This document shows positions 1-8,817 of a stretch of DNA of 10,000 nt, piece by piece. The stretch is from assembly GCA_963170055.1 (NCBI GenBank), contig CAUJGJ010000185.1:2831775-2841774 (forward strand), in the 5' to 3' direction. The position numbers were made by a program, and so were the translations under genes. This DNA is from Halisarca cf. caerulea. Its lineage: Eukaryota; Porifera; Demospongiae; Chondrillida; Halisarcidae. Within the stretch, counting starts at the first letter, position 1; the number at the start of each line of letters is the position of its first letter. The notes under the pieces are model-generated. The model saw only the letters and a program-made list of their open reading frames with translations, made no database searches and was not told where the DNA came from.

Positions 1-36
1 TAGTTCTGAACATGCACACTGATTCGTTGGCATGTA

Positions 37-199
<163 letters not shown>

Positions 200-885
200 T
201 ACTGTACATATGTATATAATATAAATCATGCCGATGTCCCAGGCTACTAGGATCGTTTAAGACCATCCGAAATTAGAGTGTCCTCACGACCTTGCAGCCA
301 AATAAAGACGCTTTGCAGATATCGGTGGATGGAGAACCTTCTTGTCTTTCCTATTGGAGCTCAAAGCGTCCTTAGAACCAGTTGCAGGATTCCAGTTTCG
401 GTTTTAACAGTTACTTATCTTTGTGCTATGCTGGATATATAGATGCCTTATTCTGGGAATACCGCCTTTCCTCAGTAGAGCAAACGAAAGACGACAATCG
501 CATTCGTCGTTTAGCGATAGGTTTTGATGCTTAAAGAATGTAGAAATGATAACCCACTGAACAGTTGTAAGATGCAATAGAGTGAATTCTGATATTGAAG
601 ATGGTACAAACCAACTTTGGTACAAATTTGGAATATCTTCACTAATGATTAGCATGAATTTTATTCATGAAAAAAGGGCTGCAGTATTTAGGCTTAAAAC
701 CACACCGCTTTCCAGAATTAAAGCTGTGATTCTCAAAAAAAGAACACATACGCAATACTAACTCAAAGTTTGTGTTACTATGTGTTTCCTTGGTTTAGCT
801 ACTCAAAATAGTTCTGCATCAGCCCATTTCCCAGTTTTTCTAGCTATTTCTTTCTGTAGTATATCGCGCCGCCGCCATTTTGCTG
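200..885. other. Gene-poor stretch with an unrecognised minus-strand frame
   Basis: No host gene is supported here. The minus strand is open for 83 codons at 404-655. Its product has the segment CDCRLSFALLRKGGIPRIRH followed by a short polar end, and I cannot assign it to a family. Below it the minus strand continues with stops to an (AAT)n array at 152-199. This layout, a degraded coding piece, then a short 3' part, then a trinucleotide tail, resembles the neighbouring LINE fragment at 1035-1540, so a second decayed retrotransposon is possible but unproven. The 660-885 part is AT-rich with no readable motif. Confidence 0.3.
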
Positions 886-916
886 CAGTGGCAACTTTCT
901 TTTGAGCGCCACTGTA
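886..916 (-). repeat. Possible Tc1/mariner-type terminal inverted repeat end (hairpin)
   Basis: On the minus strand the sequence reads TA followed by CAGTGGCGCTCAAAAG. This resembles the TACAGTG...CTCAAAAG starts common in Tc1/mariner-type DNA transposons, which insert at TA. The 7-base arms CAGTGGC (886-892) and GCCACTG (908-914) also form a local hairpin. No partner repeat of the same sequence was found elsewhere in the window and no transposase (DDE) frame is readable next to it. If real, it is one end of a decayed or non-autonomous element. Confidence 0.3.
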
Positions 917-954
917 TATATTTGGAAATTAAATTGCGATGATTAAATACGCAC

Positions 955-985
955 GGAAATTAAAAGTGTATGTCATGTGAGGCCA
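955..985 (+). repeat. Direct repeat copy 1 (about 31 bp; copy 2 at 1282-1311)
   Basis: The segment starting GGAAATTAAAAGTG and ending GTGAGGCCA is repeated at 1282-1311 with one A fewer. Copy 2 lies inside the LINE fragment (minus-strand residues ASHDIHFNF), whereas copy 1 lies beyond that fragment's (AAT)n tail. It could be a long target-site duplication around an insertion at 986-1281, or a small segmental duplication. Confidence 0.85.
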
Positions 986-1034
986 ATAAAGAAAATTTTG
1001 ACCAATGATGACTACAATTCTTAGCTACTTCTAC

Positions 1035-1057
1035 TTATTATTATTATTATTATTATT
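1035..1057. repeat. (ATT)n / minus-strand (AAT)n tail
   Basis: About 7.5 uninterrupted TTA units lie immediately downstream, on the minus strand, of LINE-derived sequence. Trinucleotide tails of this kind are typical of several non-LTR families, so it is read here as the 3' tail of the fragment above it. Confidence 0.85.
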
Positions 1058-1281
1058 GTGGTCGGATAGGCCAAGATGGCCCCTGGACCAACACAAGTGA
1101 AGTAGTATGAAATGGGAATATAAAATGGGAATATAAAATGTACTCTGGGAAAAAACATTGCATGCAAAAATTAACATGACATTGTGTGTTCAAGGTGGGC
1201 TCATTCAACTGATGAGTAATAAGATCATACATAGATGGCTGACATGAATCAATAAACAATGCAACAATGAATAGTTGCATG

Positions 1282-1311
1282 GGAAATTAAAGTGTATGTC
1301 ATGTGAGGCCA
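1282..1311 (+). repeat. Direct repeat copy 2 (copy 1 at 955-985)
   Basis: Same sequence as 955-985 except for one missing A in the A-run. It overlaps the LINE C-terminal coding remnant. The spacing between copies is about 327 bp. Confidence 0.85.
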
Positions 1312-1540
1312 TAGATACAAAGATGCAAAAGTGCCGATGAATTGTCTTAATGAAATCAAATAAGCTTTTACGGGCGGATTTGTAAATAGGACAGTGCAAT
1401 AAGAAGTGCTTCTCATCTTCTACTGTCGACGTGGTGTTGCTCTTGCACAAACTACATAATTATTCTCTGGTCAACTGGGATGGGAGGATGGTAATGTCGG
1501 CCTTTTTCGATTTGAAGGTTGTGGCAACTGACACATAATT

Positions 1541-1734
<194 letters not shown>

Positions 1735-2590
1735 CTGGTGCCCTAGGGTATATACTATTTTTAAGGGTGTGCTGCTGACCTCAGTCATTGATGGTTGGGG
1801 TTATTAGTGCAGTATGGGAAGAGTGCAAGGCTTGGCTCCTACTATATATATGCAGCTCTATACCCATGATCGAGTTGAAAGCTTCTGAACATGATTTCCA
1901 CAATGTTGATAGTCATGTGGTGAGACTAAAGGTACTCTCAGTCTCAAACCTACTGTACTCAAATAACAATGTCAAACATAAGGAGGCCAAGAGACACAAC
2001 AGGAGGCGCATCCAGTCACAGCCTAGACTCTTTGATGGAGGCAAAACAAGTGTATAGATTCGAACGACTTCTGTCATTGGGAGCAGTGGACACGAAATTC
2101 GTCAATGTGGCATCAACCCTTGGTACATCCCAAGGTCTCTGTTTAGATCTTGTCTCTTCCTGCGGCAACTATTATATCAACATAGCCTTGCTTCCAAGCC
2201 AGTGGTACACTACTAGAAGTGTTGTATATAGAATGCAAGGAGGATAATGATGAAGTCTCGCTTGCCAGCAGCTGATACCAGGTGTGCAGAAGGAGCAAGC
2301 ATGCATGGACCCCAATCCCACCATGAATAACAGATACAGGGGCTTATATCAGTGTCAGTATATAAATTTTAATAATGACAACAGATACATGTAGCTATAC
2401 CATCAAAATAATATTTAAAGCATCAATCAGTTAACTGGTCTAACGTAATGCAGCATAATATTGACGACCTGCTCTACAGCAAACTTTCTATATATGTTTT
2501 ATGCAATATATAGTCATACTATCTTACATAATATTATCCATTTGCGGTTTAGATTACTTTTCCATTCCATCAACTTGAAAACTTACATTA
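1735..2590. other. Unassigned sequence with two overlapping short plus-strand frames
   Basis: Two plus-strand frames are open at 1788-2057 (89 codons) and 1969-2247 (92 codons). They overlap in different phases, so at most one could be coding here. The second begins MSNIRRPRDTTGGASSHSLD and contains LSLGAVDTKFVNVASTLG. I recognise no domain, and no clear splice acceptor, donor or poly(A) signal defines an exon. Base composition here is less AT-rich than the DNA after 2340, as expected for an old coding or transposon remnant. From 2340 to 2590 the DNA is AT-rich and I see nothing in it. Confidence 0.3.
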
Positions 2591-2730
2591 TTATAACATA
2601 ATATTTACTGTGAAAGCATATTTTATCAATAACATTGGAAGGCTTCTTTGCAAATCATTCCATCGATCATTTTTAGCTTCAAGAAATTTTACTATAACTT
2701 TTTTAGAACTTGAAAATGGATAGTTGGTAA

Positions 2731-2743
2731 ACACACACACACA
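2731..2743. repeat. Short (AC)n tract inside or at the edge of LINE sequence
   Basis: Six to seven AC units interrupt the minus-strand LINE reading just after LLAPQVHC, where related proteins continue with a polar helical segment. Recognisable LINE similarity largely stops here. Confidence 0.85.
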
Positions 2744-4094
2744 GTGGACTTGTGGTGCTAGAAGAACTGCATGCGCATTCTGAGCCGTAGAGCAGTGTTG
2801 GTATAGGATGAGTACAGAGGTGAAGATGCGTAGCTTGTTCCTTATCTGTATCTGACGTTGGAACCATTGGATATGACTCAATAAATGGAAGGCTGTAGAG
2901 GCCTTGTAGATCCTGGTATCCACTTCTATGTCTGAGCTGCAGTTGTCCTGTATCACACTACTGAGATACTGAAAGTGGGATACTACCTCAATGGGGTCGT
3001 CTGAGGGAGAGAGTTGGATGGTCTCTGGTGCCTGGTGAGACTGTGTTGGTAAGACAGCCAAGGATTTGCTTTTCTTACAGCTGATGCATGGTCAAGCCTA
3101 GAGTTTGGCAGTGATGAGTCAATGAAGTCAGCATGGCTGTGAGAACTTCCCAGTTGTCGGAGAGAAGAGCCGTGTCATCAGCATACTCTAGCTCAGACAC
3201 AATCGACTCTTCACGCAGGATCCTATGGTTGCCCACAAGGTCTGCATTGTGGAGATAGGCAAACTTCACTTCCTTGCCCTCATGTTCGCTCAAGGCCAGA
3301 TGAATGGCAACATCAAAGTAGAAGTTGAAGAGAGTGGGGGCAAGGACACAACCTTGACGTACTCCACAGGTAACAGGAAACTCTTCTGAGGTCATTCCAA
3401 ATGCCCTAATAGCAGCTGTGAAATCAGCATGCCAGGCACGCAGGATGGACAACAATTTGGGGGTGGGGGGAAAGATGGTAACAATGTTCCAACAGAACCC
3501 AGAGGATGTCACGACTCACAGAGTTGTATGCTTTTCTGAGATCTATAGAGCATATGTAAATAGGACGGTGGTATTCTCTGGCTTTTTCCATCAGGGTCCA
3601 AAGAGTAAATAGCTAGTCAGCACATCCCCTCCCCTTCCGGAAGCCACATTGGTTCTCACGAAGAAGCATCTCAGCTCTAGGCTTGAGACGGTTGAGGATT
3701 GCTGTGGCAAACACCTTGCTTGGGATGCTTAGCAAGGCAATACCTCTGTAGTTGTCACACACATTGCGACTTCCTTTCTTGTGAAGGGGAACAAGAATCT
3801 GTCTTTTCCAATCTTTGAGGATGGACTCATGTTCCCATAATAGAGTCATATACAACCTTAAACCAACGAACACACTCATCATCACCAAGCTTTCAGAAGT
3901 TCTGCAGATATCTGATCAACCCCTGGAGCTTTGCCATTCTTCATTTGAGAGATATCTGTACGTATCTCCTCCTCAGACAGACTGGAACAGATACCTACAT
4001 CACTCATTGAGATTCCTGGGTTGATCTGCAGGACTAAAATGGACAGTAGGCAGGGACTCTTGGGAAGGAATGTCATCAATATGGATGCTGCCAT
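2744..4094 (-). pseudogene. Broken reverse transcriptase domain of the LINE
   Basis: The RT-0/1 segment KNGKAPGVDQISAELLKAW lies at 3885-3941. Finger motif NYRGIALLS is at 3727-3753 and GFRKGRGCAD at 3616-3645. A TAG at 3613-3615 follows directly, where the family normally has Gln. Motif A reads SIDLRKAYNSV with its catalytic Asp codon at 3541-3543. Motif B, VRQGCVLAPTLF and following, is at 3312-3362. Motif C, YADD, is at 3174-3185. The thumb/connection part includes PIEVVSHFQYLSSVI and DTRIYKASTAFHLLSHIQW, then PTLLYGSECA in a shifted frame near 2780-2808. All three catalytic Asp positions are present, but frameshifts near 3893, 3835, 3470 (by a G-run), 3088 and 2808 prevent translation. 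Confidence 0.92.
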
Positions 4095-4680
4095 TCACAA
4101 TCTCCTTGAAATGCTCAGCCTAATGACTGAGTTTGTAAGCACTGTTAGAGAAGGGTGTACCATCCTTGGTACAAAGGGTAGAAGATGCTGGTTTGCTGAA
4201 GTGACTCTTCAGTAAATGTCATTCCTTGATAAGAGACCCACCATGTCCCATTTGCTCTGCAATCCAAGTACAACATTCTGCCTTAACGGCACGACTACTC
4301 CACCAAGCATTGCGAGCTTTGTCAGCAGCAACCTTGGTGAGCTTCTTCAGACGTTGATACTCTGATTTCAAGTCAGCTTATTGAGTGCCAGGAATGGCAT
4401 TGCGGAGACACAGTCAGGCCTCTATCTTCTTTGAAAGATTGCGCAGCTCATCGGTCATCCACTGAGCCTCACACATGGGCGGAGATACAGGCAAGGTTTC
4501 ATTAGCAGCGTGGACTGCTACCTTGAAGGCCTGCCAAGATAACTCAACATTGACCTGAGAATTGTTGGAGATCGAAGGCAGTTGATAAGGTGAACTGGAA
4601 GATGCCTTGTTGGATGATGGTAGGCTGGTTGTGATCCTCATGGACTCTTCACTATGATGATCGACGTTTGGACTTGATCT
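4095..4680 (-). pseudogene. Linker region of the LINE between endonuclease and reverse transcriptase
   Basis: A minus-strand frame at 4414-4641 reads through MRITTSLPSSNKASSSSPYQ and later CEAQWMTDELRNLSKKIEA. The latter resembles the W-x-T-x-E-L-x-x-L segment seen upstream of the polymerase in RTE-like proteins. A stop occurs near 4414 and the downstream sequence to 4095 (R-N-A rich, EHFKEIVNGS-like) continues in other frames. There is no independent gene here: the short plus-strand frames are antisense shadows. Confidence 0.65.
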
Positions 4681-4689
4681 TAAATTGAA

Positions 4690-5410
4690 AGGTGGACACG
4701 AGCTCGATTATGATTGGATTCATGGTAGGTGTTACGATACACTCTAGTATCAATAATACTAGACTGGAAACGTTGGTTTACGATCATATGCCCAGTTCTA
4801 GATCTGTGACGATTGCGGAACCAAATAACCTGATGGATAGACTTATGCTGGAAACGTGTTGGTGATGATGAGGTTATCATTGGCACAAAAGTCCAGTAAT
4901 CTACGTAGTTCCATTGTCATTGAGCTCACCTAGAGTATGAGGGCTAATGACCGAGTTCCAAGGATATGACTACTGGCCACAACACGAGCATTGAAGTCTC
5001 CTAAGATAACTAAACGATCATTTTGAGGCACCATGGATCAAGTTGACTGTAAAAGGTTATAAAACTCTTCATAAGGGGCAGCAATGTCAGCGGTAGAAGA
5101 CACGGGGTTAGTTGGAGCATAGATGGCAATAACAGAAACAAAGGACATATGAGACTTCAAACGAAATGTACAGAGATAGGATGAAAACATTACCAGCTGC
5201 ATCCCACGATAGCTTAGCACAGGGACTAAGAACAATAGCCACACCATGCACATGACTGGAAGGTGTACCAGAATGAAGAATGGTATGAGAACAAATGCTG
5301 GAAACCAGGCCAGCGAGATTCAGATAATGCCAAAAGGTCGATATATCTCTCCTTCATTGTTGTGAGAACATCATGAGACACAGATAAAAGTTTTGAGACT
5401 GATTTATTGG
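4690..5410 (-). pseudogene. Broken endonuclease (EEP/AP-type) domain of the LINE
   Basis: This domain would nick the genomic target DNA to prime reverse transcription. Visible motifs on the minus strand are LLALSESRWPG (Glu codon 5319-5321, the conserved metal-binding Glu of the SE-R-W box), HGVAIVLSP (about 5225-5250), VIAIYAPTN (5107-5130), VILGDFNARV (4981-5010), LLDFCANDNLIITNT (about 4865-4905) and TGHMIVNQRF (about 4765-4796). The terminal SDH catalytic box reads SNH at 4710-4718, so the key Asp appears lost. The N-terminal strand with the catalytic Asn (usually near a W-N-V-R-T motif) is not readable before the CA array. At least two frameshifts and two stops break the domain. Confidence 0.85.
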
Positions 5411-5455
5411 TTCTGAAGCTGATGATTAATTTCTGTGCAGCTGCAGAAGCCACAG

Positions 5456-5918
<463 letters not shown>

Positions 5919-5928
5919 GTTGTCACAG

Positions 5929-6274
5929 GTCCCCCTTATGCGCTGGTATACATTCAGTTGGTATTGTGAATGCTAAGATTTCAACCTCATCCCTAGCTTA
6001 CATAGTGTATGTAACAGTTATTTTGTTACTGGAAAGGCTGAAGAAAACTAAACTATGGTCCTTGCCCATACATATTTTCGGAGCCATTTGTGGCATCCTC
6101 TCAGGTCTTTCTCTGGCCATTTTCTGCTTCTCCATCAGCCTTCTATATACAGCTCATGCTTCTGTCCTTAATTATGTTTCATGGTCATATATAGGAGAGT
6201 TATTCGTGGGTTTTAGTAATACAAGATCATGCTATATTCAAGAGCCAGAAGCGAGGAAATCCATATACCATTGA
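5929..6274 (+). CDS. Possible orphan exon coding two membrane helices
   Basis: The plus strand is open up to a TGA at 6272-6274. Leaving the CA array, it codes PLCAGIHSVGIVNAKIS, a helix around SLAYIVYVTVILLLERL, a basic loop LKKTKLW, and a second, longer hydrophobic helix around IFGAICGILSGLSLAIFCF. It ends with a mixed segment LNYVSWSYIGELF. Hydrophobic helices separated by a Lys-rich turn look like true coding sequence. A possible acceptor (CACAG) ends at 5928, giving a start at 5929, but the CA-rich upstream is a poor pyrimidine tract. No convincing donor is seen; the weak GTAATA at 6216 is one option. It could be an exon of an otherwise unseen gene, a decayed paralogue exon, or chance. 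The family is not recognised. Confidence 0.35.
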
Positions 6275-6280
6275 CAGCAG

Positions 6281-6315
<35 letters not shown>

Positions 6316-6338
6316 ATAATAATAATAATAATAATAAT
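6281..6338. repeat. Compound microsatellite (TAC)n-(TAA)n
   Basis: Eleven TAC units (6281-6313) run straight into about eight TAA units (6314-6338). It begins just after the end of the open frame at 5929-6274. Confidence 0.95.
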
Positions 6339-6443
6339 GTGCTTATTGGACTATAACACATAATAATAATTATAATTATGCACAAGCAGCATCGGAGTCG
6401 GTAAAGTATGCATGAGTGATATCTATACTTAGTGTGTGCATGA

Positions 6444-6809
6444 TCGAGTTTCTGTGGACACAATAGAGTACAAAATGCTTATTTCAAATACATATACATT
6501 ACGATTACTATGATTTGGAGCACAATGGATGTCCAATTAACCGGACTTGGGACAGTTAATAAAAGCACCTTATGCTACCAGAATTCAAACCACCCAATAG
6601 TGCTTGTCCTTCAAGTGCAACCATGCAAACTAAACTGCAAGTCGTTCCAATTGTTACACAGCAATCAAACTGCATGTACATGGCACACATTAGATCCAAG
6701 TGACATCACTGGATTTGCATGTACCTTAAGCATAATAAATACAAATTATTATTACGAATTAACACTTTGGAATCGATCACTTTACTTCATATTACTATAC
6801 ATCCGATGA
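6444..6809 (+). other. Weak open frame, possible exon remnant
   Basis: The plus strand is open for 121 codons before its stop, with the first ATG at 6510. The product has Cys residues in CKLNCKSFQLL and CTWHTLDPSD, three NxS/T sequons, and a hydrophobic end LYFILLYIR. In AT-rich DNA a frame this long is uncommon but can occur by chance. No domain is recognised, and no good acceptor or donor bounds it. It is listed only because this stretch has no other content. Confidence 0.15.
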
Positions 6810-7538
6810 GCCCTTGCATGCCTCAACTGCGATTAATCGTGCACATACATAAATCCTGATTCAATCCTCACATGCATGTTTCACCAGTGTAAACCTTAAT
6901 CGGTATATTGCAGCTTAATTTCTGGCCACATCATGCACAATCTATGCTGCATGATGTTGTAGTGTCAAATCCATATATCACCCTGATAACTTCATGTGAG
7001 CTCACCCTTACCCCAAAGATATTGTATTTATTGTAAAGCCTGTATAAAATTAATCTTTCATTGTTATAGTAGACTAGTTATTGTATTACTATAAATTATA
7101 TTAAATTCCTATATTTCATTGTAGTAGTAACATGAAATGTTCTTTTATATATCCTAAAATCACATCTGGCATATGTGGTTCATGATCAGTAATGTTGTTC
7201 GGTAGTGCCTACAGGATGATGCAGTCCTTCTTGTTCTTCCTTTCCATATAGATTAAATAGTAACCCTCCTGTAAGTAACTATGTCTTCATAGCATACAGT
7301 TATAATTATATACCCTCCATTATACACGTGCAGCTACATGTCAATCCCTTAACCAGTTCACAAGTCAACAGTTAACTGATGGTATTTGTCACAATGTACA
7401 CTTCACATAACCTCTGCATCATTTTGATCCGAAGACGTCATTATTAATTATATTGAAGCATGTTTATTGTCATTACACTGCACACAGTACATCATTCCAT
7501 TTTATAATCATGATAATTGGAGAGAATTTAAAGTATAT

Positions 7539-7540
<2 letters not shown>
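6810..7540. other. AT-rich intergenic stretch rich in TGCATG words
   Basis: No gene, RNA or transposon motif is seen. The sequence is AT-rich with many short palindromes. TGCATG occurs on the plus strand at 6815, 6873 and 6948 here, and at 6409, 6437, 6671, 6716, 7669 and 7673 in the flanking DNA. Confidence 0.6.

Positions 7541-7631
<91 letters not shown>
7541..7631. repeat. (TA)n tract upstream of the host gene
   Basis: About 43 nearly perfect TA units end 220 bp before the ATG at 7852. The Ile-Tyr frames on both strands are artefacts. Such a tract is likely length-variable and could exclude nucleosomes or form cruciforms near the promoter, which is inference. Confidence 0.97.
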
Positions 7632-7634
<3 letters not shown>

Positions 7635-7740
7635 TATTGCACAAGCAGTAGACCCAGCTATATTATATTGCATGCATGATAGAATATCCATTTAAATTTT
7701 ATTGTAGAACAGATGTACTACTTTGGGGTCGAGGCATGCT

Positions 7741-7752
7741 GAAAGTGAAAGT
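7741..7752 (+). promoter_or_regulatory. IRF/ISRE-like element GAAAGTGAAAGT
   Basis: The word GAAAGTGAAA fits the GAAANNGAAA core bound by interferon-regulatory-factor proteins, which are present across animals including sponges. It sits about 100 bp before the start codon of the membrane-protein gene, on the coding strand. A weak TATA-like TTTATAGTA follows at 7771-7779. Neither the start of transcription nor binding can be shown from sequence, so this is a motif match only. Confidence 0.3.
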
Positions 7753-7851
7753 TATACAAGATCAAGATAATTTATAGTATACATAGCTTGCTACTGTAGG
7801 CAGATACATATTGAGTCACATTGAAGTAGCTATAGATAGGTCTCAGAAATC

Positions 7852-8523
7852 ATGAAGTCCATCACAGCATCTCTTCCAGTTCCATTGATATATATCATTG
7901 TTTTAGCATTCCTCCCTTGCAGAAGTGATTATACTTGTGGAACCAACAAAGAATTCAGCAAGTGCTGCACTGAGGGCCAAGTGTGTGATGATCCAGATCA
8001 GATACTGATAGGTATCTTTGAAAGCCGTGACAATTACAAACGCCTTCACAAAGCTTTTGATCATATCAACCGCAGACCTCCACCTTACATTTTAGTCACC
8101 TATGCCCTTAACACTACTACATTCCCCTTACCTTGTGATAGCATATATGGAAGTGGAGTTCTACCAGGTATTGCTAGTAAATACAATCAGAAACACCATG
8201 AGTTTGAAGTTTGGATTTGGTCAACGTCTCCCATACATGTCATGATTAGTCCATTCCTCCTTGTTGAATTTGGCGTGTTGTTTCCTTGGATAAGCTACGA
8301 TGTTGTTTTTCCTAATACATCATATTCACTAGCAGCAATTCATGGCAATGTGTGCCTTACAATTCCTTTTCAGCTGTCGAAGAATAAAAGAGCCAAAAAC
8401 TTGGCAATAGCCACTTCGAGAGTGAGTTCAACTATTATAATTATCTCTCCCATGCTGTATGTTATGCTGACAATGTTCTGTGCATGTTTCATTGCACACA
8501 GAGTATTATTTGATAATAAAACA
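7852..8523 (+). CDS. First exon of an uncharacterised multi-pass membrane protein: signal peptide, ectodomain, helix 1
   Basis: The ATG at 7852 is the likely start: an in-frame TAG lies five codons upstream (7837-7839) and the product begins with a signal peptide (hydrophobic core about residues 8-21, likely cleavage near C23-S25). The ectodomain (about 26-190) has Cys at 29, 38, 39, 45, 95 and 168 and N-glycosylation sequons at N87 and N155. A second hydrophobic stretch, 127-148, might be buried or membrane-associated. A strong helix spans about 193-215, followed by a short polar end. The frame stays open to TAA at 8527-8529. A GTGTAA donor at 8524 keeps phase 0 with the exon at 8818, giving 224 codons here. 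A stronger donor, GTGAGT at 8422, also in phase 0, would drop the helix. No family is recognised. It may be a receptor or channel subunit, which is inference from topology only. Confidence 0.7.
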
Positions 8524-8817
8524 GTGTAACCATACTAATACTGTGGACTAGAGAAGGGGATAATGTCTCTCCTGGTCATTAATTGGCCTTAATTAGTAGT
8601 GTACATATAATTATGTGTACTTAACTGTCTACCGTTCAAATATCAAGTGCTATAATGGAATCACACGATGAACAACATTAATATTGTTTTATTTAATTAA
8701 ATAAACAGATGCATTTGATATTTAAAATTAATTGTATGTGCACATCCATCAATTGGTAAGTAATTGCATGGTTGAAGATATAAATGTGTGTTTTGAAAAT
8801 TTTACCATTTTCTGCAG
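8524..8817 (+). other. Intron of the membrane-protein gene, containing an AATAAA
   Basis: The stretch is AT-rich and has stops in all frames. It ends in a good acceptor (TTTTACCATTTTCTGCAG, last base 8817) and starts at a weak donor (ACA|GTGTAA). The alternative donor GTGAGT at 8422 would make it 396 bp. A poly(A) signal AATAAA at 8700-8705 could end a short transcript if splicing fails, leaving the 225-residue open frame of exon 1 complete with its own TAA. Confidence 0.6.
8700..8705 (+). terminator. Candidate intronic poly(A) signal AATAAA
   Basis: An exact AATAAA lies 171 bp after the TAA of the unspliced exon-1 frame. AATAAA is frequent by chance in AT-rich DNA, so use of this signal is only a possibility. 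No AATAAA is seen between the final stop (9828) and the window end, which makes this one more noticeable. Confidence 0.25.

Larger units (their letters stand above)
1035..1540 (-). mobile_element. 3' fragment of a LINE retrotransposon with C-terminal Cys/His motif and (AAT)n tail
   Basis: Reading the minus strand from about 1526 downward gives a polymerase C-terminus: ADITILPSQLTRE, an in-frame TAA at 1460-1462, then LCSLCKSNTTSTVEDEKHF and LLHCPIYKSARKSLF. The pattern C-x2-C, acidic ED-E, H-F-L-L-x-C-P-x-Y is the usual C-terminal motif of many LINE ORF2 proteins. The reading frame shifts again near 1280. Coding-like sequence (CVGPGAILAYPTT) then runs into an (AAT)n tail at 1035-1057, which fits a non-LTR 3' end. 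The endonuclease and polymerase domains are absent, so this is a 5'-truncated, inactive copy. The clade cannot be fixed; I/L2/CR1-like elements are all candidates. It is a different family from the element at 2591-5456. Confidence 0.75.

Noticed and set aside
3418..4215. Plus-strand frames at 3418-3612, 3815-4024 and 4021-4215
   Set aside because: They are antisense to readable reverse-transcriptase and linker sequence of the minus-strand LINE and have no features of their own.
8709..8755. Possible 47-bp micro-exon inside the intron (AACAG|ATG ... AATTG|GTAAGT)
   Set aside because: The donor is good, but the length is not a multiple of three. It would break the phase-0 join to the exon at 8818, and its acceptor lacks a pyrimidine tract.
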